From: Gemmatimonadota bacterium
Lineage (GTDB): Bacteria; Gemmatimonadota; Gemmatimonadetes; Gemmatimonadales; Gemmatimonadaceae
Length of the DNA: 64,000 bases
Reading direction: 5' to 3'
Assembly (NCBI GenBank): GCA_016719105.1
Contig: JADKAQ010000017.1
Coordinates: forward strand, 1 to 64,000
Shown: positions 18,461 to 27,690 of the stretch, one piece after another
Layout of the letters: each line of letters opens with the position of its first letter
Position numbering within the stretch: the stretch's first letter is position 1
Translations under genes and position numbers: made by a program
Notes under the pieces: model-generated
Database searches by the model: none
Told to the model about the DNA's origin: nothing
Seen by the model: only the letters and a program-made list of their open reading frames with translations

Positions 18461-19252
18461 CTAACGCCCCGTCAACATCCTCACCAGACAGGCGTTGTTG
18501 CGCTGCTCCGGCGTCAGCACGGCGAGAATCTGCGCGCTCAACCGCTCCTCCGCGGCCTTCACCGCCTGCATCGCCGCGTCGGCCTTGGCCAGGATCTTCG
18601 CCACTTCCTCACGCGTCGCGCCGGCCCTCGACGCCGCCATGGCCTCCAGCCCCACCTTCATGATCGTCTCGAGGTCCGCCTTGACCGACTCGCCAAAGGC
18701 GGCGCGCAACTCGCGGATCTTCGTGCTCTGGGCTGGCGTGAGCGACTTGAGCACGTCGGCGCCGCACGCGCTGGGTCCAGGGGCACCCGAGGCGAGCCAG
18801 CGCTGCTGTGCGGGCGTGTACACGGCGAACACGTCGCGTTGCAGCTGAGCGAAGGCGCGCGCCAGCCGCGCGCGGATCGGGTCGCCCTTGGCCAGGATCG
18901 CCATGACCTCGGCCCGCGACTTCTTCGCGGCGATCGCCGCCCGCGCCTGTGCCTCGATGGCCTGGAGCGCGGCGACATCGGCCGCATTCGCCTTGAAGTA
19001 GGCCTCGTGCAGCGCCTGGATCTTCGCCTTCTGCTCGGCCGTGAGCTTGAGGCTGTCCGGGAACGCCGAGCCCCCGATCCCGCCGCGATCGATCGCCGCG
19101 GCCGCGGTATTCGCGTACTCCTGCACGAGGTCGACGCTGATGTCGTCGAGCGATTCCTGCGTCGTCGCAGGGGCGGTCGCCGAGTCGCGGGAGCAGGCCG
19201 AGACGGCCGCCAGCAGGGCGAAGGCGAAGGGGAGGGCGCGGCGTCTGGTCAT
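18461..19252 (-). CDS. Spy/LTxxQ-like periplasmic lipoprotein
   Basis: 263 residues. The lipoprotein signal is MTRRRALPFAFALLAAVSAC, with Cys at about 20. The mature protein is almost wholly helical and carries four LTxxQ-type motifs: LTAEQ near 70, YTPAQ near 148, LTPAQ near 173 and LTPEQ near 250. These are the mark of the Spy/CpxP superfamily of periplasmic ATP-independent chaperones and metal or stress sensors. Two repeats of the helical module seem present, making it about twice the length of E. coli Spy. The ATG at 19252 starts the lipobox signal; a longer upstream reading adds an unlikely N-terminus. No operon partner; the upstream neighbour is divergent. Confidence 0.7.
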   Translation of the reverse strand: MTRRRALPFAFALLAAVSACSRDSATAPATTQESLDDISVDLVQEYANTAAAAIDRGGIGGSAFPDSLKLTAEQKAKIQALHEAYFKANAADVAALQAIEAQARAAIAAKKSRAEVMAILAKGDPIRARLARAFAQLQRDVFAVYTPAQQRWLASGAPGPSACGADVLKSLTPAQSTKIRELRAAFGESVKADLETIMKVGLEAMAASRAGATREEVAKILAKADAAMQAVKAAEERLSAQILAVLTPEQRNNACLVRMLTGR

Positions 19253-19493
19253 GCGGAGGAGTGTGCGCCGCGCGGGACGATGGGGCAAGGGGGCCGCGAA
19301 ACTCCAACCGGTCGCGCCCTTCGACGCGGACGACCGCCCCCTGAATCGACTCACCGCTCCCACGCCTCGCCGCGGATGTCACACTCCCGAGGACGGCAAC
19401 GGCGAGTGGTTGATTCGAGCCGAGGCGCCCGCGGATTGCGCGTGAGAGGGAGAACCCTCCCGTGCGCACTCGTCCGACGCTCGTCCCCCACCC

Positions 19494-19817
19494 ATGTCTA
19501 CCTCCTCGCCAAGCGCGGTCGCTCGTCCCCGGCGCTTTGCCCTCGTCCGTGCGCTCGCCGGCGGAGTCGTGATCCTCTTCCTGCTCGCCTCCCTCGTCAC
19601 CACCGCCTCCGAGATGGGTGGAGAGGGGACCATGTGGATGTTCGTGGCGGCGGCCAGCGGGCTCCTGCTCCTCGTGGCGAGCTGGCGCAACTGGCCGCTG
19701 CTCTGGAATCCGCTCGGGCGAATCCTGCGCGCCCTGGTCGGGGAAACCATGGCGCGCGTCGCGTTCGGCGCGATGGCGCTGGTCTTCGTGGCGTCGGCGC
19801 TGCTGGCGTGGCGATAG
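19494..19817 (+). CDS. Small integral membrane protein
   Basis: 107 residues with three predicted membrane segments: about 20-40 (ALAGGVVILFLLASLV), 47-63 (MWMFVAAASGLLLLVAS) and 88-105 (FGAMALVFVASALLAW). The loop between the last two has NWPLLWNPLGRILRALVGETM. No known domain is recognised. It stands alone between a divergent Spy-like lipoprotein gene and a lipoprotein gene on the same strand 128 bp later. The coding call rests on length, hydrophobic pattern and normal codon use. Confidence 0.6.
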   Translation: MSTSSPSAVARPRRFALVRALAGGVVILFLLASLVTTASEMGGEGTMWMFVAAASGLLLLVASWRNWPLLWNPLGRILRALVGETMARVAFGAMALVFVASALLAWR

Positions 19818-19945
19818 TCCCGCCGCCGACGTCGGGGAGTTAGGGGCACGCGTCCGCCGACAGCGGTTGCGGCTGGCGACTCACGGCGCGTGACTCCCCG
19901 CCAAGGTCGGGCGTCACTTGAGGACTCTCTTCCGCGAACGTCCTC

Positions 19946-21223
19946 ATGCGCCAGTCTCCTCGTGCGGTCCATCACGTCGTCGCCCGCGCCGGTCTCACGC
20001 TCCTCGTGGCCGCGTGCAGCGGCTCGGATGCGGGACCGGCGGCAGTCACCCCGCCAACGCCGAACGCGACCGTCGTCACGTGGACGCCGTGTCCGGCTCC
20101 CGCTGCTGCTCCCATTTGGGCTGCCCAACAGGACGGGAGCGGCGCCTGGGCGGCGGTCGCCCCTTCCAGCGGCAGCTATCGCTTTTCCTTTCAGTCCAGC
20201 AAGGGAGCGATTGCGTACGTCACGGGCGACGTCGGCAGCTACAACACATACGTGCTGTACGGCACCCTCGCCGACCTCACGCAGTTCGCCAGCAACACGT
20301 GCAGCGCCTCATTGCGCAACGTGACCGGTTCGTTCTCGACGCTGGGCGCCGGCGAGCAGGCCGAGGTGGGGCTCGGATGGAGCAGCACGCTCGCCGCCGG
20401 TCCGGGGAACAAGTCGGTGAGCGTCAGCGCGCAGAATGCCGCCATGGACCTGCTGGCCGTGCTGCATCGTCCGGGGGCTCCGGCGGCGCGGGCCGTCATC
20501 CGCCGCGACATCCCGTCGTCGGTCATGACCTTCGACCCGATCGACTTCGCGAGTGCCGAGGCGTTCGACACCGAGCATCCGAGCCTGACCATCACCGGCG
20601 CCAGCGGCGAAGCCATCACCTTTGCGCAGTGGTACCGTGGGACCAACGGCTCGCGCAATTCGCTCTACTATGGCAGTGCATCCGTGACGCTCCCCACCAG
20701 CTACGCAGCGATTCCCGCGGCACGGCAGCGCCCCGCCGACCTGCATGAGGGGTGGGCCTTCAGTTCGGTGACGCAGCCGAGCGGCGTCGTGCGTGGGCGG
20801 ACCGTCACGGCGTACTGGCACGATGCGGGGAGTCGCGTGATCGCCCTTCCCGCCGTCCCGTCGTCCGATCCCAGCGTCACGGTCGTCTCATCCTCGCCGT
20901 TTGCCAAGTTGCGCGCGCAGGTTGCCGTCCCGGCCGGTGCGAAGTCGCTCGAGCTGTTCTACTATCGCACGGGCGCCAACGGCGTGAGCGCCCGCGTCCA
21001 AGCCACGGTCGATTTTCTGTCGGCTGCCGCGGCGGACCTCACGCTCCCGGATCTGTCGTCGGTCGCCGGCTTCCAGTCGGCGTACCTCCCGCAGGGAGGA
21101 GGACCGATCAGTTGGGGGCTGTACGCCTATTCCTGGACGGGGAGTCACGCCGGCTTCTACGGCCGTCCGCTCGACGCCACGAACTCCACCCTGGTGAGCT
21201 GGCGATCGACGGTCACGCCGTAA
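19946..21223 (+). CDS. Lipoprotein with unnamed C-terminal beta module
   Basis: 425 residues. The signal ends in a lipobox (LLVAAC, Cys near 25). The mature protein is mainly beta. Landmarks in order: PIWAAQQDGSGAWAAV near 50, GAIAYVTGDVG near 85, LRNVTGSF near 125, DFASAEAFDTEHPSLTI near 195, FAKLRAQVAVP near 320, and LTLPDLSSVAGFQSAYLP near 370. The same landmarks occur in the same order in the second half of the Ig-repeat lipoprotein at 49374-51914 (WFAYQDGG, GAVAYVIQN, VNGTVTGF, DFNGPEAFDPASTSVTI, YARLRAQVTR, DLGIPDFAGVSGWQNTW). The two therefore share an extracellular domain that I cannot name. Function unknown. Confidence 0.75.
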   Translation: MRQSPRAVHHVVARAGLTLLVAACSGSDAGPAAVTPPTPNATVVTWTPCPAPAAAPIWAAQQDGSGAWAAVAPSSGSYRFSFQSSKGAIAYVTGDVGSYNTYVLYGTLADLTQFASNTCSASLRNVTGSFSTLGAGEQAEVGLGWSSTLAAGPGNKSVSVSAQNAAMDLLAVLHRPGAPAARAVIRRDIPSSVMTFDPIDFASAEAFDTEHPSLTITGASGEAITFAQWYRGTNGSRNSLYYGSASVTLPTSYAAIPAARQRPADLHEGWAFSSVTQPSGVVRGRTVTAYWHDAGSRVIALPAVPSSDPSVTVVSSSPFAKLRAQVAVPAGAKSLELFYYRTGANGVSARVQATVDFLSAAAADLTLPDLSSVAGFQSAYLPQGGGPISWGLYAYSWTGSHAGFYGRPLDATNSTLVSWRSTVTP

Positions 21224-21383
21224 CCCCGGGGAGGGCAGCGTCGGGAGGACGTCGCACGGCGCGCGGCGAGGATCTCGACTCAGGGAGTGGGAGGGGCGAG
21301 GGGTGGCAAGGGGTGGCGGGTCGTCGTTCCCGCGCGGAATATGGAGGCGATCGCTTCCCCCTGGCTCAGCCCATCCGCCCGCC

Positions 21384-22559
21384 ATGACCTCCCGTCGCTC
21401 CGTCATCAAGCTCGGCGCCGCCGCCGTCCTCGCCCCGATGTTCAACCGCGGGCGCTTCACGCTCCCGCACCTCCCGCAGCAGCAATACTCGGCGCGCGCC
21501 ATCGAATTGATGCAGCGTGCGACGGTGATCGACATGCTGTCGCCGTTGCACATCGCCTCGAACGGGAACAAGTGGTGGCAGAAGCCGGACTCCATCACGG
21601 CCGAGGATTTCGCCCCGTTCAAGGCGTCAGGGATCCACGTCTTCCATACGGCGGTCGGCTTCGGCGGTCCGAACGGGTACATGCAGGGGCAGCAGTTCTT
21701 CCATCGGCAGAACTCGATGATCGCCGCGCGCCCCGACCTCTTCATGCGCATCGACTCGGCGGACGATTTCGCCAAGGTGAAAGGGTCGGGACGCATCGGG
21801 ATCCTGCTCGGCGCACAGAACTCCGACCACTTCATCCGTCCGGACTACAATCCGCGCGACATGCTGTCGACGGTGGACGAGTTCTTCCTGTACGGGCAGC
21901 GCGTCTCGCAGCTCACGTACAACTCGCAGAACTGGTTCGCCAGCGGGTCGACCGAACGTGTGGACGGCGGGATCTCCGATCTCGGGGTGCAGCTCATCGA
22001 GCGGATGAACAAGGTCGGCATGGCGGTTGATACCTCGCACTGCGGTGACCGCACCACGCTCGACGCGCTGTCGCTGTCCAAGAAGCCGGCGCTCATCACG
22101 CACTCCAACGCGCGCGCGCTGGCCAGCAACCACCCGCGCACCAAGCCCGACGAGGTGATTCGCGCCGCGGGCAAGGCGGGGAGCGTCGTCGGGATCACGG
22201 GCGTGCGCATGTTCGTGAAGGGGAGCGAGCCCACGACCGTCGAGGACTTCTTCAACCACATCGACTACGTGGCGAAGATGATCGGCGTGGAGCACGTCGG
22301 GATCGGGAGCGACATCGACCTGCAGGGCTACGACGACATGCCGCCTGACGAGTACAAGCGCCTCAAGGACAGCTACAAGGGGAGCTACGGTTTCCGTGAC
22401 AAGATCGACATCGAGGGGATCGACCACCCCAAGCGCATGTTCGACGTCACCGAGGGGCTCATCCGGCGCAAGTACAGCGATGACCAGATCCTCGGCATCC
22501 TGGGCGGCAACTTCCAGCGCGTGCTGAGCGACATCTGGGCGGGGATGCCGGGGAAGTAG
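21384..22559 (+). CDS. Peptidase M19 (membrane dipeptidase)-like protein
   Basis: 391 residues. The N-terminus MTSRRSVIKLGAAAVLAP looks Tat-like. The fold follows the M19 renal dipeptidase family: VDTSHCGDRTT, ITHSNARAL, DEVIRAAGKAGSVVGITG, HIDYVAKMIGVEHVGIGSDID and a C-terminal ILGGNFQRVL. However, the usual first motif DGHNDxP is replaced by VIDMLSPLHIAS (no HxD), and the bridging Glu region (normally EGG) reads LGAQNSDH. Two zinc ligands of the binuclear site therefore seem lost, while the later His residues remain. It may have one metal, changed specificity, or no peptidase activity. The start at 21384 is preferred over upstream codons because it opens the signal. Monocistronic; the VOC gene converges on it. 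Confidence 0.85.
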   Translation: MTSRRSVIKLGAAAVLAPMFNRGRFTLPHLPQQQYSARAIELMQRATVIDMLSPLHIASNGNKWWQKPDSITAEDFAPFKASGIHVFHTAVGFGGPNGYMQGQQFFHRQNSMIAARPDLFMRIDSADDFAKVKGSGRIGILLGAQNSDHFIRPDYNPRDMLSTVDEFFLYGQRVSQLTYNSQNWFASGSTERVDGGISDLGVQLIERMNKVGMAVDTSHCGDRTTLDALSLSKKPALITHSNARALASNHPRTKPDEVIRAAGKAGSVVGITGVRMFVKGSEPTTVEDFFNHIDYVAKMIGVEHVGIGSDIDLQGYDDMPPDEYKRLKDSYKGSYGFRDKIDIEGIDHPKRMFDVTEGLIRRKYSDDQILGILGGNFQRVLSDIWAGMPGK

Positions 22560-22580
22560 TCGCGGGGGCCGGCGCCGAGC

Positions 22581-23090
22581 CTAACGTTTCGCGTACGGTC
22601 CCAGCACCTGCAGCACATTGCCGGCGTTGTCCCGGAACATCACGTTCGCCCGCGCCTCGGGGCGTGACGGGTAGGGGCCGCTCATGAACACCACGCCGCG
22701 CGCGCGGAGGGCGGTGACGGTGCCGTCGAAGTCGGCGACGATGACCCCGGCCTTGGCAACGCCGTGGGTGAGTTCGGGCTGCGGCGTGGCGGTACGTGCC
22801 TCGTCGTGCTGTATCAGCTCGACGATCACTCCACCGCCTTCGAGCGCGACGACACCGGCGATCTTGCCCGTTCGCGGCACGGTCATGATCCGATGCAGCC
22901 CGAGCTTGGCCTCGTACCAGGCGGCGCTCGCCTCCAGATCGGGCACGGAGAGCGCGATGAAGGCGCCAACGGCGGAGACGAACGGCTGGGCGGTCGACAC
23001 CGCCGGTCGCTGACCGTCGGCGACCGCCGTCATGAAGCTCATGGCCAGCGCGACCCACGGGAATCGAAACGTGCGCATGCGAGCACCCAT
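22581..23090 (-). CDS. Secreted VOC (glyoxalase/bleomycin-resistance fold) protein
   Basis: 169 residues: a signal peptide (FPWVALAMSFMTAVADG) followed by one VOC domain. Visible elements are FIALSVPDLEASAAWYEAKLG, shown here as SVPDLEASAAWYEAKLG, then VELIQHDEA, GVAKAGVIVADFDGTV, ARGVVFMSGPY and the final VMFRDNAGNVLQVLGP. The pattern is that of glyoxalase/dioxygenase-fold proteins; the usual C-terminal metal Glu position is Gln or Val (LQVLGP), so metal binding is uncertain. A second ATG at 23078 is possible. Substrate unknown. Confidence 0.8.
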   Translation of the reverse strand: MGARMRTFRFPWVALAMSFMTAVADGQRPAVSTAQPFVSAVGAFIALSVPDLEASAAWYEAKLGLHRIMTVPRTGKIAGVVALEGGGVIVELIQHDEARTATPQPELTHGVAKAGVIVADFDGTVTALRARGVVFMSGPYPSRPEARANVMFRDNAGNVLQVLGPYAKR

Positions 23091-23296
23091 CGTCGGTTGT
23101 CGGTACGGAATGCGGGACGATCGAACGGCGCTGCCAGCTCCCGCGCCCGTGTGCCTCCTTGAAGCCCTGGGGCGTGGCGTAGTGTATCCCGCGGGTGATG
23201 AGTCCGCGTCATCGCGGGGACACTGCGTGCGCGCCCCGGGATGAGTCGCGCACGACGGTGACCTCTGCCGCCGGGACGGTCCGGTCGACTCGACGC

Positions 23297-25348
23297 CTAC
23301 GGCAACGCGAACGCCACGTACGTCCCGCCACTCGGCGCCCCGTTCTTCCCGCCGCCGCAGGCAATCACGACAAACTGCTTGCCGTTCACCATGTACGTCG
23401 ACGGCGTCGTGTTCCCTGCCGCCGGGAGCGCCCCCTCCCACAACAGCTTCCCGTTGGTCTTGTCGAACGCGCGGATCTTGTTGTCGTAGGTCGTCGCCGC
23501 GATGATGAGCAAGCCGTTCTCCGTCACGATCGCCCCACCATAACTGTCGCTCCCGGTGTCCTTCATGCCCTGCGCGACGAGCTTGGGGTACTCGCCGAAG
23601 GGAATCGACCATTTCGTCTCGCCCGTGTTGAGGTCGATCGCATTGAGCGTCCCCCACGGCGGCTTGATGGCCGGGTAGCCCTCGTGGTCGAGGAAGATGT
23701 CGAAGGTGGTGTTGCGGTACTTGAGGAAGGTGGGGACGTGCGCCGGGGCGAGCGTCGGTTGCTTCCCGCTCACCAGGTACTCCGTGAGCTGCTCCACCGC
23801 CGAATCGCCTAACGCGGTGACGAAGGCGGGCATGCGCCCGGTCCCGGCGCGAATGGCGTTGGTGATCTGTTCGCGCGTGAGGCGCGTGGCCACGCCGGTG
23901 AGCGTCGGCCCGATCGGCGTGCTCTTTGCCCCATGACACTCGGCGCAGTATGCGCCAAAGAGCGACGTCGTCTCGCGCGGCACGATCTTGAGGATCCACC
24001 CCATCTCGTTCGAGTTGACGTACAGCATCCCCGTCTTGGGATCGAACGAGGGACCGCCATATTCGCCGCCGCCGTCAACGCCGGGGAAGATGATGATCCC
24101 CTTCGTGTTGGGCGGGGTCCACGGATCGGGGGTGGGGTTCTCCTTGAACAGCTTGAGCGCCGCCGCATGCGCCTCGGGGGTGCGGTCGGTGAGCAAGTCC
24201 TCCGTCAGCTGCTGCCGAGCGAACGGCTTGGGAAGGATAGGAAAGCGCTGCGAGTCGGCGGTGACGTCGCCCTCGAGGATGGCCGGCGGCATCTTGCGCC
24301 ACTCGCTGGGGAAGAGCTCCGCCCCCGTCTCGCGGTCGAGCACCCACACGTGCCCCGTCTTGGTGATCTGCGCGACCGCATCGACCGGCGCGCCGTTGCG
24401 CCTGACGGTGACGAGCGTGGGGGCCGCGGGAAAGTCGCGATCCCACAGGTCGTGCCGGAGCCCCTGATGGTGCCACTTCCGCTGGCCCGTATTGGCATCG
24501 AGCGCCACGATGGAGTTGGCAAACAGGTTGTCGCCCACACGATTGGCGCCATAGAAGTCGAACGACGCCGATCCGGTGGCGAAGAAGACCATCCCGCGCC
24601 GTTGGTCCACCGTCACCCCGGACCACGCGTTCGCCCCCCCCGCCACCTTCCACGCCTCGGCGGGCCACGTGTCGTAGCCGAACTCGCCGGGGTGCGGAAT
24701 GGTGTGGAAGCTCCAACGAATCTTCCCCGTCTTCACGTCGAAGGCGCGCACGTCGCCTGGGGCCGACGGGAGTGCTTCGGGGACGGATGTGCCGACGATG
24801 AGCATGTCCTTATAGACGGCCCCCGGCGTGCTGGCACTGACCGAGAGCCCCTCAGCCGGCCGCCCCAACCCCTCGCGCAGGTCGACCCACCCGCTGTCGT
24901 TTCCCCACCCGGCTGCCTTCTGCCCCGTCGACGCGTCGAGCGAGAAGAGGCGGTAACGATAGTTGAAGTAGACACGACCGTCGTGCACCACCACGCCGCG
25001 ATACCGAATGCGCGGCCCGGTGAACTTCCCCCCCGTGGGATCGAAGCTCCACAGCTCCTTCCCGGTCGCCGCATCGAGCGCGAAGGCGCGCTGCTTGGGC
25101 GACATGGCGTACAGCACCCCGCCCACAACCACGGGGTTCGACTGCATCTCCGACCCCTCGAACGCGTCCCGTGTGTCGTAGCTCCACGCCACCCGCAGCG
25201 TCGAGACGTTCTGCGGCGAGATCTGCGAGAGCGTCGTGTAGTGGGTCTTCTCGTCGCTCCCGTGGTACACGGGCCAGTCGACGTTCTGCGGCGGCGCGTT
25301 GCACGCGGCGGCGACGAGGGCGGCGGCAACGGTGTGGCGAAGGCGCAT
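23297..25348 (-). CDS. PQQ-dependent dehydrogenase with cytochrome c domain
   Basis: 683 residues with a lipoprotein-like signal (ALVAAAC). It is an eight-bladed quinoprotein propeller: repeated A-x-D-x-x-T-G-x-x-x-W blades (ALDAATGKELWSF, AFDVKTGKIRWSF, ALDANTGQRKWHHQ, AIDLNTGETKWSIP, AFDKTNGKLLWEG). A cytochrome c domain is inserted between blades, with a CAECH heme-binding site at about residue 467 and RMPAF as the distal Met ligand. This layout is that of type II quinohemoprotein alcohol or sugar dehydrogenases. They oxidise a substrate in the periplasm and pass electrons through heme c to the respiratory chain. No cytochrome or PQQ biosynthesis gene is adjacent. Substrate not decidable. 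Confidence 0.9.
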   Translation of the reverse strand: MRLRHTVAAALVAAACNAPPQNVDWPVYHGSDEKTHYTTLSQISPQNVSTLRVAWSYDTRDAFEGSEMQSNPVVVGGVLYAMSPKQRAFALDAATGKELWSFDPTGGKFTGPRIRYRGVVVHDGRVYFNYRYRLFSLDASTGQKAAGWGNDSGWVDLREGLGRPAEGLSVSASTPGAVYKDMLIVGTSVPEALPSAPGDVRAFDVKTGKIRWSFHTIPHPGEFGYDTWPAEAWKVAGGANAWSGVTVDQRRGMVFFATGSASFDFYGANRVGDNLFANSIVALDANTGQRKWHHQGLRHDLWDRDFPAAPTLVTVRRNGAPVDAVAQITKTGHVWVLDRETGAELFPSEWRKMPPAILEGDVTADSQRFPILPKPFARQQLTEDLLTDRTPEAHAAALKLFKENPTPDPWTPPNTKGIIIFPGVDGGGEYGGPSFDPKTGMLYVNSNEMGWILKIVPRETTSLFGAYCAECHGAKSTPIGPTLTGVATRLTREQITNAIRAGTGRMPAFVTALGDSAVEQLTEYLVSGKQPTLAPAHVPTFLKYRNTTFDIFLDHEGYPAIKPPWGTLNAIDLNTGETKWSIPFGEYPKLVAQGMKDTGSDSYGGAIVTENGLLIIAATTYDNKIRAFDKTNGKLLWEGALPAAGNTTPSTYMVNGKQFVVIACGGGKNGAPSGGTYVAFALP

Positions 25349-25612
25349 GGAGGGGGGACCGAGAGGGGAGCGATGGGGGGGAGGCCGTGAGCCGGGAGGC
25401 GCGGCCCCCCTCGCCGCCCCCGATATGCCGCCATGTCACGCCGAGCGCAACGGACCGCCGGGGCGGCAGGACCCCGCTCGCGTCGCGATCGGACTAGAGG
25501 CCAAGTCTCCAAAGGACCACCACGCCGTGCCGACGCAGGGTGCCGGCGCATGAGTGCTCACTGGACCGGTAGCGACTAGAAGTCCGTTGCCGCCATGCAG
25601 CTTTTCCCCTGC

Positions 25613-25639
25613 TCAAGTGCCACGACTTGCAGCCGATAC
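25613..25639 (+). promoter_or_regulatory. Sigma-28 (FliA)-like promoter before the chemoreceptor gene
   Basis: TCAAGTGC (25613-25620), an 11-nt spacer, then GCCGATAC (25632-25639). Against the flagellar sigma-28 consensus TAAAGTTT-N11-GCCGATAA this matches at 5 of 8 and 7 of 8 positions with the exact spacer. Initiation would fall about 65 nt before the MCP start at 25711. The rest of the 25349-25710 gap shows nothing else recognisable. Confidence 0.55.
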
Positions 25640-25710
25640 CGTACCTACAGGGTGAGTCACGTCGCTGCATTGGATGCTCCATCGGTCAACGGTCGAGGCG
25701 CAGGCGAACG

Positions 25711-27690
25711 ATGCTACGGAATGTGAAGGTGGGAACGCGCGTCCAGGCGGGGTTCGCGTTCATCGGATCCGCGATGGTCGTCTCGGCCGCGGTGGCGATT
25801 GGCGGGATGGCGATGATCAACGATCACGCACGGCTGGTCTACAACGACCGCGTGATCCCGATGCAGGAACTGAAGTTCGTGGCCGACGGCTACGCCGTCG
25901 CGATCGTCGACAACACGCACAAGATGCGCGCGGGGACCGTCTCCATCGCCGACGGCGTGGCGACGATCAAGCGCTCGCAGCTTGCGATCGACAGCGCCTG
26001 GACGTCCTACGCGCAGCACCAACTCTCGGCAGACGAGAAGGCGCTCGCGGCGACCGCCGAATCCACGGTGAAGCGCGCGAATGCGGCGATCGAGAAGCTG
26101 ATGGCCATCCTGGCGCGCAACGACTCGGCGGCGCTCGTCGCCTTTGCCGAGCAGGAGCTGTATCCCGCGATCGATCCGGTGTCGGACGCGCTCTCGAAAC
26201 TCATCGACGTGCAGGTCAAGGTCGCCGCCGCCGAGTTCGCCGACGGGGAGTCCATCTACACGATGTTCCGCTTGGCGGCCATCATCGGAACGCTCCTCCT
26301 CTTCCTGACCGCGTTAGGCATCGGGCGCTGGACCGCCCGCTACCTCTCCCGCGGCACAGGGGGACTCGTGGCCCAGCTGGAGTCGCTGCGCAGCGAGCAG
26401 ATTCCCCGCCTGCGCCAGGGTGCCGTGGCGATGGCCGATGGTGACCTTGCCACCCCGATCGCCTTCGAGGCGGCCCCGCTCCCGGTGGACGGCGGCGATG
26501 AAATCGGGCAGCTCGCCTCGGGACTCAATGGGGTGCTCGACGAGATGCGTTCGATGGCCGAGGCGATCGAGCGATCGCGCACGACGCTCAGTGCCGTGAT
26601 CGCGCAGGCCTCCGCCGTGGTGGCCGCCGCCCGCGAGGGGGCGCTCGATCACCGGGCGAACGCCGCTGCCTTCAAGGGGGCGTATCACGACCTCACCGAC
26701 GGGCTCAACGACACGCTCGCTGCGGTCGCCCGCCCGCTCACCTCGGCGTCGCACGTCCTCACGCGGGTGGCCGCGCGCGACCTCACCGTGCGCATGGACG
26801 AAGGGTCACTCGCCGGCGACTACCGCCAGATGCAAACCGCGCTCAACGACGCCGTGGCCCAGCTCAGCCGCGCGCTCAGCGACGTGGAGCGCGGCATCGA
26901 ACAGGTCTCTACCGGCTCGGACCAGGTGGCGCGGGGAAGCCAGGACCTCGCCAACGGCGCCACGCGCCAGGCCGCCGCCCTCGAGGAGATCTCCGCGGGA
27001 CTCACCGAGCTCGACTCGCTCTCCCGGCAGAGTGCCTCGAGTGCCGGCGAGGCGACGGCGAGCGTGGACGAGACGCGACAGAGCTCGCGGCGCGGCGTGG
27101 AAGTCATGGAAGAGCTCTCGGCCGCGATCCTCGAGATTCGCGCCAACGCCGAGGCGACGTCGCAGCTCCTCAAGACGATCGACAGCATCGCCTTCCAGAC
27201 CAACTTGCTGGCGCTCAACGCCGCGGTCGAAGCGGCGCGCGCCGGTGAGGCGGGACGCGGCTTTGCCGTCGTCGCTGAGGAGGTGCGCGCCCTCGCCGGC
27301 CGGACCAGCGAAGCGTCGCGCGAGACTGCCGCGATGATCGAACGCTCGCTCGGCGCCACCGCCCGTGGTGTCGCGCTCAACGAGTCGGTCCTCGAGCAGC
27401 TGCGCCAGATCGACACGCGCGTGGGCCACGTGAGCGCGATGATCGGCGAGATCGCCGAATCGTCGACACGCCAGCGCGATGGGGTGCACCAGATCACCGC
27501 GGCCGTCGAGCAGGCGAGCCAGGTGACGCAGGGGACGGCCGCCAGCTCGGAAGAATCGGCGGCGGCGTCGGAGGAACTGTCGAGCCAGGCGGCACTGATG
27601 CTGTCGACGATACGACAGTTTGCCCTCGACGACGAGTCAGGGCGTCCGCGCTCGGCGCTCAGGGTGCGCGCACTGGCGGCGCGCGCCTAA
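25711..27690 (+). CDS. Methyl-accepting chemotaxis protein
   Basis: 659 residues. Membrane helix 1 is about residues 15-36 and a four-helix-bundle type periplasmic sensor domain is about 37-185. Helix 2 is about 186-206 (MFRLAAIIGTLLLFLTALGI). A HAMP-like segment follows and a second one may lie near 320-380. The cytoplasmic signalling hairpin shows FQTNLLALNAAVEAARAGEA (about 494-513) and GFAVVAEEVRALAGRTSEAS, the near-invariant tip. No C-terminal CheR/CheB-tethering pentapeptide is present. The ATG at 25711 is chosen because MLRNVKVGTRVQAGF is a standard MCP start. It senses a periplasmic ligand and controls CheA; no che genes are nearby, so it is an orphan receptor here. The sigma-28-like promoter fits a motility regulon. 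Its stop codon lies inside an 18-bp tandem repeat. Confidence 0.93.
   Translation: MLRNVKVGTRVQAGFAFIGSAMVVSAAVAIGGMAMINDHARLVYNDRVIPMQELKFVADGYAVAIVDNTHKMRAGTVSIADGVATIKRSQLAIDSAWTSYAQHQLSADEKALAATAESTVKRANAAIEKLMAILARNDSAALVAFAEQELYPAIDPVSDALSKLIDVQVKVAAAEFADGESIYTMFRLAAIIGTLLLFLTALGIGRWTARYLSRGTGGLVAQLESLRSEQIPRLRQGAVAMADGDLATPIAFEAAPLPVDGGDEIGQLASGLNGVLDEMRSMAEAIERSRTTLSAVIAQASAVVAAAREGALDHRANAAAFKGAYHDLTDGLNDTLAAVARPLTSASHVLTRVAARDLTVRMDEGSLAGDYRQMQTALNDAVAQLSRALSDVERGIEQVSTGSDQVARGSQDLANGATRQAAALEEISAGLTELDSLSRQSASSAGEATASVDETRQSSRRGVEVMEELSAAILEIRANAEATSQLLKTIDSIAFQTNLLALNAAVEAARAGEAGRGFAVVAEEVRALAGRTSEASRETAAMIERSLGATARGVALNESVLEQLRQIDTRVGHVSAMIGEIAESSTRQRDGVHQITAAVEQASQVTQGTAASSEESAAASEELSSQAALMLSTIRQFALDDESGRPRSALRVRALAARA

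Noticed and set aside
23091..23296. tRNA or small RNA in the VOC-quinoprotein gap and other short gaps
   Set aside because: No cloverleaf, T-loop (GTTCGA) with matching acceptor stem, or conserved RNA structure was seen in any intergenic gap.
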